A DNA stretch of 64,000 nucleotides from Pseudomonas sp. GM41(2012) (GCF_000282315.2 NZ_AKJN02000006.1:1426001-1490000); one strand, 5' to 3'. Shown: positions 19,603-29,540, counted from the first letter of the stretch. The notes: generated by a model from the letters alone, not told the origin. Numbers and translations are program-made.

Positions 19603-19968
19603 CTACTCGGCAAGCTCGACGTATCTCGACTCCCCACCTCCGGTCGCGCCCGACAACCAACCCCATACGAAGGTCAGCGTGGTACGTCCTGCGTGATCAA
19701 CACCTACCGTGCCACGAGACCAGCCGGAAAGAATCTCACCATCCGTGGTCAAGCACTGATAAAGAAGCTCAATGGTATCGGGGCCTGTCACGCGTCCGAC
19801 TTGATTACCCATGCGAATATGGCCGCCCTGGTAAGTACCCCAAACAGCACCTTCCTCGACATGGTAGTGAAACACTGTGCGTGCATCGGATAGCCCGTGG
19901 GCGTTGTTTGCTACCGAAAATCGGCGATTGTTCAAACGCTCGCTGATTTGAGAAAACGGGATTTCCAT
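19603..19968 (-). CDS. Conserved hypothetical protein (labelled n-acetylglutamate synthase in databases)
   Basis: A small beta-rich protein of 121 residues with the pattern VFHYHVEEGAVWGTYQGG, then IRMGNQVGRV, LLYQCLTTDGEILSG and FVWGWLSG. I recognise the family: short proteins that databases often name n-acetylglutamate synthase without good evidence, since there is no GNAT or kinase domain. It is convergent with the DapF-like gene 76 bp away. Function unknown; it may be a lipocalin-like or MORN-like beta structure. Confidence 0.65.
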   Translation of the reverse strand: MEIPFSQISERLNNRRFSVANNAHGLSDARTVFHYHVEEGAVWGTYQGGHIRMGNQVGRVTGPDTIELLYQCLTTDGEILSGWSRGTVGVDHAGRTTLTFVWGWLSGATGGGESRYVELAE

Positions 19969-20148
19969 AAATGTCGCGTCCTATTAGTCGAGATGTTCCA
20001 TTCCAGCCTTCGATGATCTTAAGCCATTTTGTCGTGACGGATGAGGCGCTGCTTTGGCCATCTCTGGAGATGCGAGCTCACGACGTTAAACAGCAAGATG
20101 GGTTCACCGCACGCTTAAGCACGACGAGGAGTAAGTCCGCCCTATTCA

Positions 20149-20193
20149 GGTCTGCTTCGCAGCCCAACGGGGGCAAGCCCCCTCGCCACAAAA
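20149..20193 (-). repeat. REP element (GGGGGCTTGCCCCC type)
   Basis: On the minus strand this reads TTTTGTGGCGAGGGGGCTTG followed by CCCCCGTTGGGCTGCGAAGC. This is a common Pseudomonas REP palindrome with a G/C-rich imperfect stem. It lies in the 329-bp gap between the hypothetical gene and mqo, where I see no gene. Confidence 0.75.
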
Positions 20194-20244
20194 ACTCGTC
20201 AACCTTAAGTGTTGTGTAACCTGCAAGAACTGAATCCCAGATAC

Positions 20245-20283
20245 AAAAAAGCCCACTGACCGTCACCGGTTCAGTGGGCTTTT
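20245..20283 (-). terminator. Rho-independent terminator of mqo
   Basis: AGCCCACTGA (20250-20259) and TCAGTGGGCT (20271-20280) form a perfect 10-bp stem with an 11-nt loop. It lies 14 bp past the mqo stop; on the minus strand the stem is followed by TTTTTT. A run of T also follows on the plus strand, so it could act in both directions. Confidence 0.88.
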
Positions 20284-20297
20284 GATCAGGCCTCTAG

Positions 20298-21944
20298 TTA
20301 CAGAGCCATATCAGTCGCAGCATTAGCCTTCGGCGCCTTGGCCGGAGCAGCCGGAGCAGCAGCCGGAGCCGCCATCTGACCAATCGCCGGCGGCGGAGTC
20401 AGCTGCAACACCTTGGCGGTGTAAGCCCACTCTTCAGCCACTTTCTCAGGACTGCCATTCAACTGAGTGCCATAGCTCGGCACGATCTGGTGCAGCTTTT
20501 CCTGCCAGGCAGGCGATGCAACCTTGTCCTTGAACACTTTCTGCAGCACGGTCAGCATGATCGGTGCAGCAGTCGAAGCACCCGGGGATGCGCCCAGCAG
20601 GCCAGCGATGGTGCCGTCTTGCGAGGCAACAATCTCGGTACCCAACTTCAGCACGCCACCCGCGGCTTCATCACGCTTGATGATTTGCACGCGTTGGCCG
20701 GCTTGCCACAGGCGCCAGTCTTCGGCTTTGGCGTTCGGGAAGTATTCTTTCAGGGCGTTGAGGCGGTCTTCGTCAGACAGCATCAGTTGGCCTGCAAGGT
20801 ACTCGACCAGCGGGTATTCCTTGATGCCGACTTTGGTCATTGGCCACACGTTGTGCGTGGTGGTGGTGGTCAGCAGGTCCAGGTACGAGCCTTCTTTCAG
20901 GAACTTGGTGCTGAAGGTCGCGAATGGGCCAAACAGGATGACGCGCTTGCCGTCCAGGACGCGGGTGTCCAGGTGCGGAACCGACATTGGCGGTGCGCCA
21001 ACGGAGGCTTTGCCGTAGGCCTTGGCCAGGTGTTGCTCGGCGATGGTCGGGTTCTCGGTCACCAGGAACGAGCCGCCTACCGGGAAGCCTGCGTATTCCT
21101 TGGCTTCAGGAATGCCGGACTTCTGCAGCAGGTGCAGTGCACCGCCGCCCGCGCCGATGAACACGAACTTGGCGTCGGTTTCGGTTTTGCTGCCGTCTTT
21201 CAGGTTTTTGTAGCTGACGCGCCAGCTGCCGTCTTCGTTCTTGGTGATGTCTTGCACTTCGCTAGACAGTTTCAAGTCGAATTTCGGCGTGGTTTGCAGG
21301 TGCGCAACGAACTGGCGGGTGATCTCGCCGAAGTTGACGTCGGTACCGATCGGAGACCAGGTGGCCGCGACTTTCTGGTTCGGGTCACGCCCTTCCATCA
21401 TCAGCGGAACCCACTTCTTGATCACAGCCGGGTCTTCGGAGTACTGCATGCCGGCGAACAGCGGGCTCGCTTGCAGGGCTTCGTAGCGCTTCTTCAGGAA
21501 CTTGATGTTGTCATCGCCCCACACAAAGCTCATGTGCGGTGTGGAGTTGATGAACGAACGCGGATTCTTCAGCACGCCTTGCTGAACCTGCCAGGCCCAG
21601 AACTGACGGGAGATCTGGAAGGCTTCGTTGATTTCAACGGCTTTCGGGATCTGAACGTTGCCTTTATCGTCTTCCGGGGTGTAGTTCAACTCGGCCAGGG
21701 CGGAGTGACCGGTACCGGCGTTGTTCCAGCCATTGGAGCTTTCCAGGGCGACACCGTCGAGGCGCTCGATCATTTCCATCGAAGTGCCAGGTTCCAGCTC
21801 ATTGAGCCAAACACCGAGGGTCGCGCTCATGATGCCGCCGCCAATGAGCAGCACATCGACTTTCTTTGCCTCTTCCGCGTGAACGGACGTGATCCCCATC
21901 GACAAAGCCAGCCCCAGCAGGGCCGTGTTCATTTTCTTAAACAT
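20298..21944 (-). CDS. mqo: Malate:quinone oxidoreductase
   Basis: A 548-residue FAD protein of the Mqo family that oxidises malate to oxaloacetate and passes electrons to quinone at the membrane. The FAD-binding [15 protein letters not shown] motif follows VDVLLIGG near the N-terminus, and the [18 protein letters not shown] segment is diagnostic. The N-terminus looks like a signal peptide ([20 protein letters not shown], then VHAEEAKK), so the protein may be exported or anchored on the outer face; this is unusual for a NAD-independent TCA enzyme. The C-terminus has an Ala/Pro-rich tail ([14 protein letters not shown]). ATG at 21942 with AAGG upstream. Monocistronic with a strong terminator. 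Confidence 0.95.
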   Translation of the reverse strand: MFKKMNTALLGLALSMGITSVHAEEAKKVDVLLIGGGIMSATLGVWLNELEPGTSMEMIERLDGVALESSNGWNNAGTGHSALAELNYTPEDDKGNVQIPKAVEINEAFQISRQFWAWQVQQGVLKNPRSFINSTPHMSFVWGDDNIKFLKKRYEALQASPLFAGMQYSEDPAVIKKWVPLMMEGRDPNQKVAATWSPIGTDVNFGEITRQFVAHLQTTPKFDLKLSSEVQDITKNEDGSWRVSYKNLKDGSKTETDAKFVFIGAGGGALHLLQKSGIPEAKEYAGFPVGGSFLVTENPTIAEQHLAKAYGKASVGAPPMSVPHLDTRVLDGKRVILFGPFATFSTKFLKEGSYLDLLTTTTTHNVWPMTKVGIKEYPLVEYLAGQLMLSDEDRLNALKEYFPNAKAEDWRLWQAGQRVQIIKRDEAAGGVLKLGTEIVASQDGTIAGLLGASPGASTAAPIMLTVLQKVFKDKVASPAWQEKLHQIVPSYGTQLNGSPEKVAEEWAYTAKVLQLTPPPAIGQMAAPAAAPAAPAKAPKANAATDMAL

Positions 21945-22323
21945 CTGTAGCACCTTTGATAAAACGCCATCCGCCCTTCCATCCCCATGCTTGAGGCCCC
22001 TGGTTCACGGCATGCAGGCAGCATGCTGTGGGTTGCGCACTCATAAGGATTGGAGGGTGGGCACACAAGGCCGACGTGTCTCCATCGACCTCAGTTTATA
22101 TGTCCCTACTGAACTGACTTTTTATCGTTATTGGCTTCAGCTACTTGAGCGACAGTGATTCTGTTGGCGCGTCTCAAGGACGCGCAAACTGAATAGGTCA
22201 AAGCAAGTTAGGGCGAAGAATATCACGACACGGCAAACCCGCGCGTCTGTTCCCGACTTGATGGTCCGCCTCGGCCACTATACTCATCGTGCTTTTTCTC
22301 GATGAGCCGGTGAGGAGATTGTC
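21945..22323. other. Divergent intergenic region between mqo and ilvD
   Basis: This 379-bp stretch must carry both promoters. I see a small palindrome (GCATGCAGGCAGCATGC, 22012-22028) and an AT-rich segment near 22100-22140, but no gene and no recognisable riboswitch. Confidence 0.4.
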
Positions 22324-24006
22324 ATGAGCGACAAAGTTGATCTGCGCAAATATTCCTCCCAAGTGGTCGACGGCGTGGAACGCGCGCCGGGACGATCCAT
22401 GCTGCGTGCCGTGGGATTCACCGACGAAGACTTCAAGAAACCGCAGATCGGCATCGCCTCCACCTGGGCGATGGTGACGCCGTGCAACATGCACATCGAC
22501 AAACTGGCGATAGAAGCCGAAAAAGGCGCGAATGCCGCCGGTGCCAAGGGCGTCATTTTCAACACCATCACCATTTCCGACGGCATCGCCAACGGCACCG
22601 AAGGCATGAAGTACTCGCTGGTGTCGCGGGAAGTGATCGCTGATTCCATTGAAGTCGTGGCCGGTTGCGAAGGCTTTGACGGCCTGGTAACCGTGGGCGG
22701 TTGTGACAAGAACATGCCGGGCTGCCTGATCGGTATGGCGCGGCTGAATCGCCCGTCCATCTTCGTCTATGGCGGCACCATCCGGCCGGGCGCTGGCCAT
22801 ACCGATATCATCTCCGTGTTCGAGGCCGTGGGTCAGAACGCGCGGGGGGATATCAGCGAGATTCAGGTCAAGCAAATCGAGGAAGTGGCGATTCCCGGCC
22901 CCGGCTCCTGCGGCGGCATGTACACCGCCAACACCATGGCCTCCGCGATTGAGGCGTTGGGCATGAGCCTGCCCGGTTCCAGCTCTCAGGACGCCGTCGG
23001 CAGCGACAAGGCGTCGGACAGTTTCCGCGCCGGCCAGCAAGTCATGGAGCTGCTCAAGCTAGACATCAAACCGCGCGACATCATGACCCGCAAGGCCTTT
23101 GAAAATGCGATTCGGGTGGTGATCGCCCTCGCCGGCTCGACCAATGCCGTGCTGCATCTTCTGGCCATGGCGCATGCCGTGGATGTCGAGCTGACGCTGG
23201 ATGATTTCGTCGAGTTGGGCAAGGTGTCCCCGGTGGTCGCCGACCTGCGCCCCAGCGGCCAATACATGATGAGTGAACTGGTGGCCATCGGCGGCATCCA
23301 GCCGCTGATGAAGCGCATGCTCGCCGCCGGCATGCTGCATGGCGATGCGCTGACGGTCACCGGCAAGACCCTGGCCGAAAACCTGGAAAACGTGCCCGAC
23401 TATCCCGAAGGTCAGGACGTGATCCTGCCCTTCGACCAACCGATCAAAAAAGACTCCCATTTGGTGGTGCTGCGCGGCAACCTTTCGCCCACCGGCGCCG
23501 TGGCCAAGATCACCGGCAAGGAAGGTTTGCGCTTTGAAGGCACGGCGCGGGTCTACCACGGTGAGGAAGGTGCGTTGGCCGGCATACTCAACGGCGAAGT
23601 GAAAGCCGGCGATGTGATCGTGATTCGCTACGAAGGTCCCAAGGGCGGGCCCGGCATGCGCGAAATGCTCTCGCCGACATCGGCGGTCATGGGCAAGGGG
23701 CTGGGCAAGGACGTTGCGTTGATCACCGACGGCCGCTTCTCCGGCGGTTCACACGGGTTTGTGGTGGGCCATATCACGCCCGAAGCCTTTGATGGCGGGC
23801 CGATAGCGCTGATTGAAGACGGCGACAAGATCACCATCGATGCTGAAACTCGGCAGATTACGGTCGATGTCTCCGACGCCGAACTGGCCGAGCGCAAGAC
23901 CCGATGGGTGCGCCCGGAATCCAAGTACAAACGCGGTGTGTTGGCCAAGTACGCGAAGACCGTGTCCAGCGCCTCGGAAGGCGCGGTGACGGACAAGTAC
24001 CTGTAA
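22324..24006 (+). CDS. ilvD: Dihydroxy-acid dehydratase
   Basis: A 560-residue IlvD/Edd-family dehydratase that makes 2-keto acids from 2,3-dihydroxy acids in branched-chain amino-acid synthesis. Fe-S ligands are in VTPCNMHIDK, GGCDKNMPGC and PGSCGGMYTANTM, and the substrate-site motif is TDGRFSGGSHGFVVGH. The length fits the short IlvD class; many pseudomonads also carry a longer (about 613-residue) IlvD, so this may be a second copy or act on sugar acids. It starts at ATG 22324 after GAGGAGATTGTC. A REP pair lies directly after the stop. Confidence 0.92.
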   Translation: MSDKVDLRKYSSQVVDGVERAPGRSMLRAVGFTDEDFKKPQIGIASTWAMVTPCNMHIDKLAIEAEKGANAAGAKGVIFNTITISDGIANGTEGMKYSLVSREVIADSIEVVAGCEGFDGLVTVGGCDKNMPGCLIGMARLNRPSIFVYGGTIRPGAGHTDIISVFEAVGQNARGDISEIQVKQIEEVAIPGPGSCGGMYTANTMASAIEALGMSLPGSSSQDAVGSDKASDSFRAGQQVMELLKLDIKPRDIMTRKAFENAIRVVIALAGSTNAVLHLLAMAHAVDVELTLDDFVELGKVSPVVADLRPSGQYMMSELVAIGGIQPLMKRMLAAGMLHGDALTVTGKTLAENLENVPDYPEGQDVILPFDQPIKKDSHLVVLRGNLSPTGAVAKITGKEGLRFEGTARVYHGEEGALAGILNGEVKAGDVIVIRYEGPKGGPGMREMLSPTSAVMGKGLGKDVALITDGRFSGGSHGFVVGHITPEAFDGGPIALIEDGDKITIDAETRQITVDVSDAELAERKTRWVRPESKYKRGVLAKYAKTVSSASEGAVTDKYL

Positions 24007-24025
24007 TCGACGTTGTCAGGACTGA

Positions 24026-24127
24026 CGCCTTCGCGAGCAAGCCCGCTCCCACACTTGATCTTTGTCGAATACAAATCTGTACTCACTGGAGATCAAATGT
24101 GGGAGCGGGCTTGCTCGCGAAGAGGCC
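24026..24127. repeat. REP doublet (REPIN-like) after ilvD
   Basis: Two facing REP sequences: CTTCGCGAGCAAGCCCGCTC (about 24028-24047) and GGGAGCGGGCTTGCTCGCGA (24101-24120), each followed or preceded by a matching CCCACACTTGATC / GATCAAATGTGGG. The spacer is about 40 bp. The pair can fold into one long hairpin and is typical of intergenic REPINs in fluorescent pseudomonads; it may also protect the ilvD mRNA 3' end. Confidence 0.85.
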
Positions 24128-24165
24128 TTCACAATCACCGAAACCAATTGATCGGTACGCAAGCC

Positions 24166-25779
24166 TTAAAGCCTGAACCGATCCACCGACTGCGAGAGCT
24201 TGCCTGCCAGGGTGGACAGCTCATCGGTGGTCGAGGCAGTCCGGCCGATGACTTTGCTGTTGCCTTCGGACATGCCGGCAATCATTTCGACCTGATGGGC
24301 GATTTCATTGCTGGCCAGGCTCTGCTCACCGATGGTGCGGGTGATGTCATTGACCAGTTGCGTGGTGTTCAACGTGGCGTCGAGGATTTCGCGGATGGCG
24401 CGCTCGACGTCGGCGGTCACGGCCATGCCTTTGTCGACCTGCGCCACGCCCGCCTCCATGCTGGTCACCGCCTCGCGGGTGCTTTGCTGGATGCGTGAGA
24501 CCATCGTGGCAATTTCCTGGGTGGAGGCGCTGGTGCGTCCCGCCAGGCTGCGCACTTCATCGGCCACCACGGCAAATCCACGGCCCTGCTCACCGGCACG
24601 AGCGGCTTCGATCGCGGCGTTGAGCGCCAGCAGGTTGGTTTGGTCGGCGATGCCCTTGATCACCTGGATGATGCTGAAAATCCCTTCGGACTCCTTGTCC
24701 AGCGTGCGGATCACCTGGGCCGATTGCTGCGCCGAACGCGCAATGCCGTCCATGTCGTTGACCACCTGATGGATCACGCGACCGCCATCCTTGGCCAGCG
24801 CCTCGGCCTGATTGGCCATGTTCAACGCACGTTCGGCATGCCGGGTGATTTCCTCGATGCTCGCGGTCATTTCACTGGCGGCAGCCGCCATGGTACTGGC
24901 CGCTACGCTTTGTTGCTGGCTGCTGCCGGCGACTTCGTGGCAGCCGCTGCTCAATTGTTCACTCATGCCGCTCACGCCGTGGGCGTTGCTGCGCACGGCT
25001 TCGATCATGCCGCGCAGGTCGCGCTGCATGGTCGCGAGGCTGCGAATCAGCGCGCTCGCTTCGTCGTTGTGAGTGGGCTCGACAATCGGTTCGCTCAGGT
25101 TGCCGTGGGCGATGCTGTCGGCGATGCGGCTGGCGGTTTGCAACGGCCCCATGATACTCAGCATCACCGAGCGCCCCTGGGCCAGCAGCAATAACAGGCT
25201 GGCGATCAGGACGCCGCCGAGGGTGAAGTTGGCGTTACTGATGACTTTCTGAGTGCCGACACTGGTCTGTTGGGTGTTGGTTTCGATCAGTTCGCTGAGG
25301 GCGGCCATCTGTTCTTCCAGCTGGCTGAATACGCTACTGAAACTGCCCAGTTGTTGCTGCGCGGCTTCCGGATTTTCCAGCGCCAGCGCGACGATGCGCT
25401 CGGCTGCGCTGATGTAGGTATCGAGGCTGGGCTTGATCTTGTTCAGGCTCGCTTTAAGGATGTCGTTGACCGGCAGCTTGAGGTTTTCACCGAGCATTTC
25501 ACGAAAATGCGCCGCATGTTCCTCGATGGAACTGCGCACCTCGGCTTTGCTGCTGGTGCTTTTACCCAACCCGACCAGCATCGCCGACAGCACGTCGGCG
25601 CGTAACGCATCGTGCATCATGTCGGCTTCGAGGTGATTGCGCAGCACGGCCATACTGACCTCGTTGTCATTCACCGCCTCAGCCATCTGGGTGTTTCCCA
25701 GGTAACTGACCAGGCTCATGATCAACGCGGTAATCAGCCCGGTGCCAATCAGCAGAATCAAACGTAATTTTATGGACAC
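24166..25779 (-). CDS. Methyl-accepting chemotaxis protein
   Basis: A 537-residue chemoreceptor. It has an N-terminal membrane helix ([20 protein letters not shown]), a periplasmic four-helix-type sensor of about 150 residues and a second membrane helix ([13 protein letters not shown]). A HAMP region ([20 protein letters not shown]) leads into a cytoplasmic signalling domain whose hairpin tip reads [20 protein letters not shown] followed by [12 protein letters not shown]. There is no CheR/CheB-type pentapeptide at the end. It is monocistronic and no ligand can be inferred. Confidence 0.95.
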   Translation of the reverse strand: MSIKLRLILLIGTGLITALIMSLVSYLGNTQMAEAVNDNEVSMAVLRNHLEADMMHDALRADVLSAMLVGLGKSTSSKAEVRSSIEEHAAHFREMLGENLKLPVNDILKASLNKIKPSLDTYISAAERIVALALENPEAAQQQLGSFSSVFSQLEEQMAALSELIETNTQQTSVGTQKVISNANFTLGGVLIASLLLLLAQGRSVMLSIMGPLQTASRIADSIAHGNLSEPIVEPTHNDEASALIRSLATMQRDLRGMIEAVRSNAHGVSGMSEQLSSGCHEVAGSSQQQSVAASTMAAAASEMTASIEEITRHAERALNMANQAEALAKDGGRVIHQVVNDMDGIARSAQQSAQVIRTLDKESEGIFSIIQVIKGIADQTNLLALNAAIEAARAGEQGRGFAVVADEVRSLAGRTSASTQEIATMVSRIQQSTREAVTSMEAGVAQVDKGMAVTADVERAIREILDATLNTTQLVNDITRTIGEQSLASNEIAHQVEMIAGMSEGNSKVIGRTASTTDELSTLAGKLSQSVDRFRL

Positions 25780-25944
25780 TCTGTGGTTCCTCTCTCGGCA
25801 CGTTTGTCAGTTGCGTTGAAGCCAACTGCGGATTGGTTTGCTAAAGAGGTTATCGACCGGCGCGAGTGGTTAATGAAGCGAAAGTCCATACGCGCATGTC
25901 TTTACGACATGCGGTATGTTTTTTCGGTTTTGAGGGCGCCTGAA

Positions 25945-26892
25945 TCAGGCAGCGGAGAAGAAGTAGCGCGTCAGGTGAAAGAAGATCGGTGCTGCGAAGC
26001 AAATCGAGTCCATCCGGTCGAGCATGCCGCCGTGACCTTTGATCATGGTGCCCCAGTCCTTGGCGCTCAAACTGCGTTTGATCGCCGACATGACCAGACC
26101 ACCGAGGAAGCCCATCACCACGATGACGAACGACATCAGCAGTGACTGCCAGAAGCTGAAGGGGGTCATCCAGAACATGCAGCCGCCAATCAGCGTTGCA
26201 GACAGGCCTCCACCGACCAGACCTTCGACCGTTTTTGACGGACTCACCAGCGGCGCAACTTTGTGCTTGCCGAAGAGTTTGCCGAACACGTACTGCAGCA
26301 CATCACTCAACTGAACGACGAACACCAGATAGAACAGCAGCAGCGCGTTTTGGCCCGCGAACCCTTCCAGATCCAACAGCAAAAGCGCGGGCGCATGGCT
26401 GATGCAATAAATGCAGATCATCACGCCCCACTGGATCTTCGCCGTCCTTTCCAGGAAGCCGTCAGTGTCCTGGCTCAGCACCGCAATCGCCGGTAGCAGC
26501 AGGAATGAATACACCGGAATCAGCAGCGTAAACATCGAATACCAGTGCGTACCGATCAGGATGTATTGCAGCGGGATCAGGATGAAAAACGCCGAAAACA
26601 GGGCGTTATGGTCACCCCGCCTGGTCGGTGTCAGGGTGATGAACTCCCTGAGCGCGAACAGTGAGATGAATCCGAACAGGACGACCGTTGCATTACCGCC
26701 CAGCAGGTAGGAAACGAAGAAGATGATGACCATCCCCCACCAGGCATTCACGCGCTGATTGAGGTTTTCGATGGTCGAGACAGCGCCTTCCGTTTTGGCC
26801 CGCCGGGCCAGCAATCGACCGGCCAGCGAAGCAATCGCCAGCAAACATGCCAATCCGAAAAAGAACCACAAAAACTTTGCTTCAAGACTCAT
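25945..26892 (-). CDS. Phosphatidate cytidylyltransferase (CdsA/YnbB-like)
   Basis: A 315-residue polytopic protein with about eight membrane segments and the CdsA signature near the C-terminus (SPSKTVEGLVGGGL, then DWGTMIKGHGGMLDRMDS). It should make CDP-diacylglycerol from phosphatidate and CTP. Its start overlaps the stop of the acyltransferase gene by 4 bp (ATGA). It is the third gene of an operon (CDP-alcohol transferase, acyltransferase, cytidylyltransferase) that resembles E. coli ynbAB and is separate from the essential cdsA. The operon could supply a dedicated phospholipid pool. Confidence 0.9.
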   Translation of the reverse strand: MSLEAKFLWFFFGLACLLAIASLAGRLLARRAKTEGAVSTIENLNQRVNAWWGMVIIFFVSYLLGGNATVVLFGFISLFALREFITLTPTRRGDHNALFSAFFILIPLQYILIGTHWYSMFTLLIPVYSFLLLPAIAVLSQDTDGFLERTAKIQWGVMICIYCISHAPALLLLDLEGFAGQNALLLFYLVFVVQLSDVLQYVFGKLFGKHKVAPLVSPSKTVEGLVGGGLSATLIGGCMFWMTPFSFWQSLLMSFVIVVMGFLGGLVMSAIKRSLSAKDWGTMIKGHGGMLDRMDSICFAAPIFFHLTRYFFSAA

Positions 26893-27488
26893 TTCGACAA
26901 CCCCACAATGGCGTTACGCGCGCGTTCCAGAAACACCTGTTTATCCTCGCCAGCAATCCTTTCCATCGGATTGCCGATACGGATCGTGCAGATGATCGGC
27001 AGAGGGACGTGTTTGCCTTTGGGCATGGAGCGATGAAGGTTTTCCAGGTAGATCGGTACCAGATCGACATCGGGGAAGGTCTCGGCCAGCCGGTAAAGAC
27101 CTGATTTGAATTCTCCGGGCAGTGCCTCGGATGAGCGCGTGCCTTCCGGAAAGAAGATGATCGAATGACCCGCCTGCACCACATCGAAAATGGGCTCCAG
27201 CGCGTTTTTACCGGGCGCCGGTTTACGGTCGATCAGCACGGCATTCAGGCCTTTCTGGGAGATGTACGACAGAAATCGGTTTTTCCCCCAGTAATCGGCA
27301 GCGGCGATCGGCTTCACATTCAACCTGGCCTCAGGCGGCAGGGCCGCAATGATGGCCAAGGTGTCCATGTGACTGGTGTGGTTGGCGAAATAGATTCGCT
27401 GACGCGTGAGATCCGGCGGGCTCTCCCATCTGGCCGTGACGCCAATCAACAGTCGAAGAACAGAAATCAGCGCATTACTGATCCACAT
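26889..27488 (-). CDS. PlsC-type lysophospholipid acyltransferase
   Basis: A protein of 199 residues with the acyltransferase motifs NHTSHMDTLAI (HX4D) and FFPEGTRSSEAL. These define 1-acyl-glycerol-3-phosphate acyltransferases. It is shorter than the usual 240-250 residues and has only a weak N-terminal membrane segment. It overlaps the upstream CDP-alcohol transferase by 14 bp and the downstream cytidylyltransferase by 4 bp, so the three are tightly coupled: it makes phosphatidate, the next enzyme activates it and the first attaches an alcohol. Confidence 0.9.
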   Translation of the reverse strand: MWISNALISVLRLLIGVTARWESPPDLTRQRIYFANHTSHMDTLAIIAALPPEARLNVKPIAAADYWGKNRFLSYISQKGLNAVLIDRKPAPGKNALEPIFDVVQAGHSIIFFPEGTRSSEALPGEFKSGLYRLAETFPDVDLVPIYLENLHRSMPKGKHVPLPIICTIRIGNPMERIAGEDKQVFLERARNAIVGLSK

Positions 27489-28107
27489 GGTCGGCCCCCT
27501 TCAACTGCTTGGCGATCGCCAGCGTTCGCGTAGCGCAGGTGGCGACAGAGCCAATGGCGATGACAGCCAGTGCGATCAACAGTACGTAGTGAGTGCCATA
27601 AAGCTTTGCTTCGATGGCATTCAGCAGCAGTCCTGCGGTCATCACGGCCATTCGATGCTGCTTGGCCATAGGGCCGATGAAGGTCTGCTTGAGGCCAATC
27701 GAGCCGCCGAACACCCTGACATACGCAGTCAGTGCCGCCGCCAGGGCAGCAAACCATCCGAGGTCGGATTGGCCAATGGCATACCCGAGCCCGACGATCA
27801 GCAGGCTGTCGGCGATCCGGTCGGGGAATTCGTTGTAGAGACTGCCGATGTCGGACTTCTTGCCGCCCTCTATCGCCACCATCCCATCGAACAGGTTGCA
27901 CAGCAGGCGCAACTGAATGCCGATCGCGCAGCAGATCGATCCAATGACACCGCTATCAATATTGAGCGCCACGACGCCGGCAAGCGCGAAGGCGATGCTG
28001 GCGACGGATATCTGATTGGGGGAAATGTCTCTTTTCACCAGAATGTCGGTGATGTGTCTTGCCCAGCCCGCAGAGCGCGTCTTGATGGGCCTTCTGTTGT
28101 CATCCAC
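27475..28107 (-). CDS. CDP-alcohol phosphatidyltransferase (YnbA-like)
   Basis: An integral membrane enzyme of 210 residues. The family motif D-G-x2-A-R-x8-G-x3-D-x3-D is present in a diverged form (LFDGMVAIEGGKKSDIGSLY then NEFPDRIADSL). It displaces CMP from CDP-diacylglycerol to form a phospholipid; the alcohol is unknown. First gene of the operon. The upstream 190 bp are AT-rich and contain the divergent promoter of an exported NTF2-like protein. Confidence 0.88.
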   Translation of the reverse strand: MDDNRRPIKTRSAGWARHITDILVKRDISPNQISVASIAFALAGVVALNIDSGVIGSICCAIGIQLRLLCNLFDGMVAIEGGKKSDIGSLYNEFPDRIADSLLIVGLGYAIGQSDLGWFAALAAALTAYVRVFGGSIGLKQTFIGPMAKQHRMAVMTAGLLLNAIEAKLYGTHYVLLIALAVIAIGSVATCATRTLAIAKQLKGADHVDQ

Positions 28108-28297
28108 TGGCCAATATCCCTATAAGTGATGTGTTACTACGTGTTGCATTGTAATAGCGAGTCGCGCTGACTACCCAGCAATATGAGCCCTCAACGCAAG
28201 TTCGTTTTTTTCTCGGCTGCATGCTAGGTTGTACGATGACCGATAAGTGATATTTTTCACTCTCGCTCCGACGACCCACAACAACAAGGAAACACCC

Positions 28298-28729
28298 ATG
28301 AAAAAAGTGAAATTGCTGATTGGATTCTTGTGCCTCTTCAGTGGCTACGTAGCCGCTGCCCCCACTTCCGCGGACAAGGATGTTGCGCAAGCCGTCGATC
28401 ATCTGACGCAGGCCATGCTGCACAAGAACATTGCCGAGCTGAAAGCGCTGACCGCCGAGAACCTGACCTACGGGCACTCCAGCGGAAAGATCCAGGACAA
28501 GAAAGCATTCATCGACGATATCGAGACCGGCAAAAGCGCGTTCAAAACCCTGGAGATGCAGAACCAGACCATCACCATTTCGGGTGACGTAGCGTTAGTC
28601 CGCCATCACTTCTCGGCTCAAGCGCTCAAAGGCACCGAAGTGGTTCCGACCGAAATCGAGAACTTCCAGATCTGGCAAAAACAGAAAGGCCACTGGTTGC
28701 TGGTCGGTCGACAAGCGTTCAAGTTCTGA
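28298..28729 (+). CDS. Exported NTF2-like (DUF4440-type) protein
   Basis: A protein of 143 residues with a signal peptide (MKKVKLLIGFLCLFSGYVAA). A single NTF2-like/SnoaL cone domain follows: AVDHLTQAMLHKNIAELKAL, the LTYGHSSGKIQDKKAF segment and a C-terminal FQIWQKQKGHWLLVGRQA strand. Such proteins bind small hydrophobic ligands or act as simple lyases or isomerases. ATG at 28298 with AAGGA upstream. A hairpin at 28744-28778 follows the stop. Function unknown. Confidence 0.8.
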   Translation: MKKVKLLIGFLCLFSGYVAAAPTSADKDVAQAVDHLTQAMLHKNIAELKALTAENLTYGHSSGKIQDKKAFIDDIETGKSAFKTLEMQNQTITISGDVALVRHHFSAQALKGTEVVPTEIENFQIWQKQKGHWLLVGRQAFKF

Positions 28730-28743
28730 TTTTTGTGTAACGA

Positions 28744-28778
28744 AGGGGACGCCGGTCAGCCAGGCTTCGGTGTCCCCT
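28744..28778 (+). terminator. Hairpin after the NTF2-like gene
   Basis: Arms AGGGGACGCCG (28744-28754) and CGGTGTCCCCT (28768-28778) pair with one G:U, around a 13-nt loop. Terminator-like, with a pyrimidine-rich tail (ACTCTCCCCCTTT). Confidence 0.6.
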
Positions 28779-28891
28779 ACTCTCCCCCTTTATCTACCGT
28801 TGATCCGCGAGTTTGGTCTGAATCCGATAAAAACATATTTGTATGCTTAAATTGATATTGTCGAACAATCCCACCACCAGAGGGTGCCGTC

Positions 28892-29521
28892 ATGAATATC
28901 AAAGTCCTGGCTTTAATGCTGTTGGCGTTCTGTGCTCAACCGGCCTGGAGTCAGAATCCCCCCGCCGCTCCAGCCTCCGCCGACAGCGCCGCGCTGACCA
29001 CACGCCTGGCCTTGCGCGACCTGTGGGTCGAGCATATTTTCTGGATCAGAAATTATGCGATCGCCAACCAAACAGCGGACAAACAGCAAGCCAAAGTCGC
29101 CGCTGACCAGGTCGTCGACAACGCGACCAAAATCGCCAACAGCATCGCTCCACTCTACGGCCAGCCCGCTGCCGATCAACTGCTCAAGCTGCTTGCCGGT
29201 CACTGGGGCGCGGTGAAACACTACAGCGATGCCACGGTCGCCAAAGACACGAAGGGCAAGCAGACAGCCGTCACGGATTTGACCAGCAATGCCAAGGCGA
29301 TTGCGGCGTTTCTGGCCAAAGCCAACCCCAACCTGCCTGAAAACACGCTGGTTGCCATGTTGTCGGCTCACGGCGGCCACCACGTCGCCCAGGTCGATGA
29401 ACTCGCCGCACATGACTATGCAGGCGAAGCACGCACCTGGCAGATGATGCGCACCCACATCGTGTCGCTGGCTGACGCGCTGACGGCCGCACTGGTCAAG
29501 CAGTTCCCGGACAAGTTCTGA
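28892..29521 (+). CDS. Exported helical protein of unknown function
   Basis: A protein of 209 residues with a signal peptide (MNIKVLALMLLAFCAQPAWS) and an all-helical mature part. Recognisable patches are LWVEHIFWIRNYAIAN, LLKLLAGHWGAVKHY and SAHGGHHVAQVDELAAHDY. The repeated His residues on helices (HWG, HGGHH, AAHD) suggest a metal-binding helical bundle, but this is inference. The Cys-rich HTH regulator starts 19 bp after its stop, so the two probably form an operon. Confidence 0.7.
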   Translation: MNIKVLALMLLAFCAQPAWSQNPPAAPASADSAALTTRLALRDLWVEHIFWIRNYAIANQTADKQQAKVAADQVVDNATKIANSIAPLYGQPAADQLLKLLAGHWGAVKHYSDATVAKDTKGKQTAVTDLTSNAKAIAAFLAKANPNLPENTLVAMLSAHGGHHVAQVDELAAHDYAGEARTWQMMRTHIVSLADALTAALVKQFPDKF

Positions 29522-29540
29522 TACCGCGCGAGGGCAAACC

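Noticed and set aside
20490..21950. 486-codon open frame antisense to mqo
   Set aside because: Shadow of mqo; no family and no ribosome site.
24026..24127. CRISPR-like repeated sequence
   Set aside because: It is a two-arm REP palindrome with one spacer, not a direct-repeat array.
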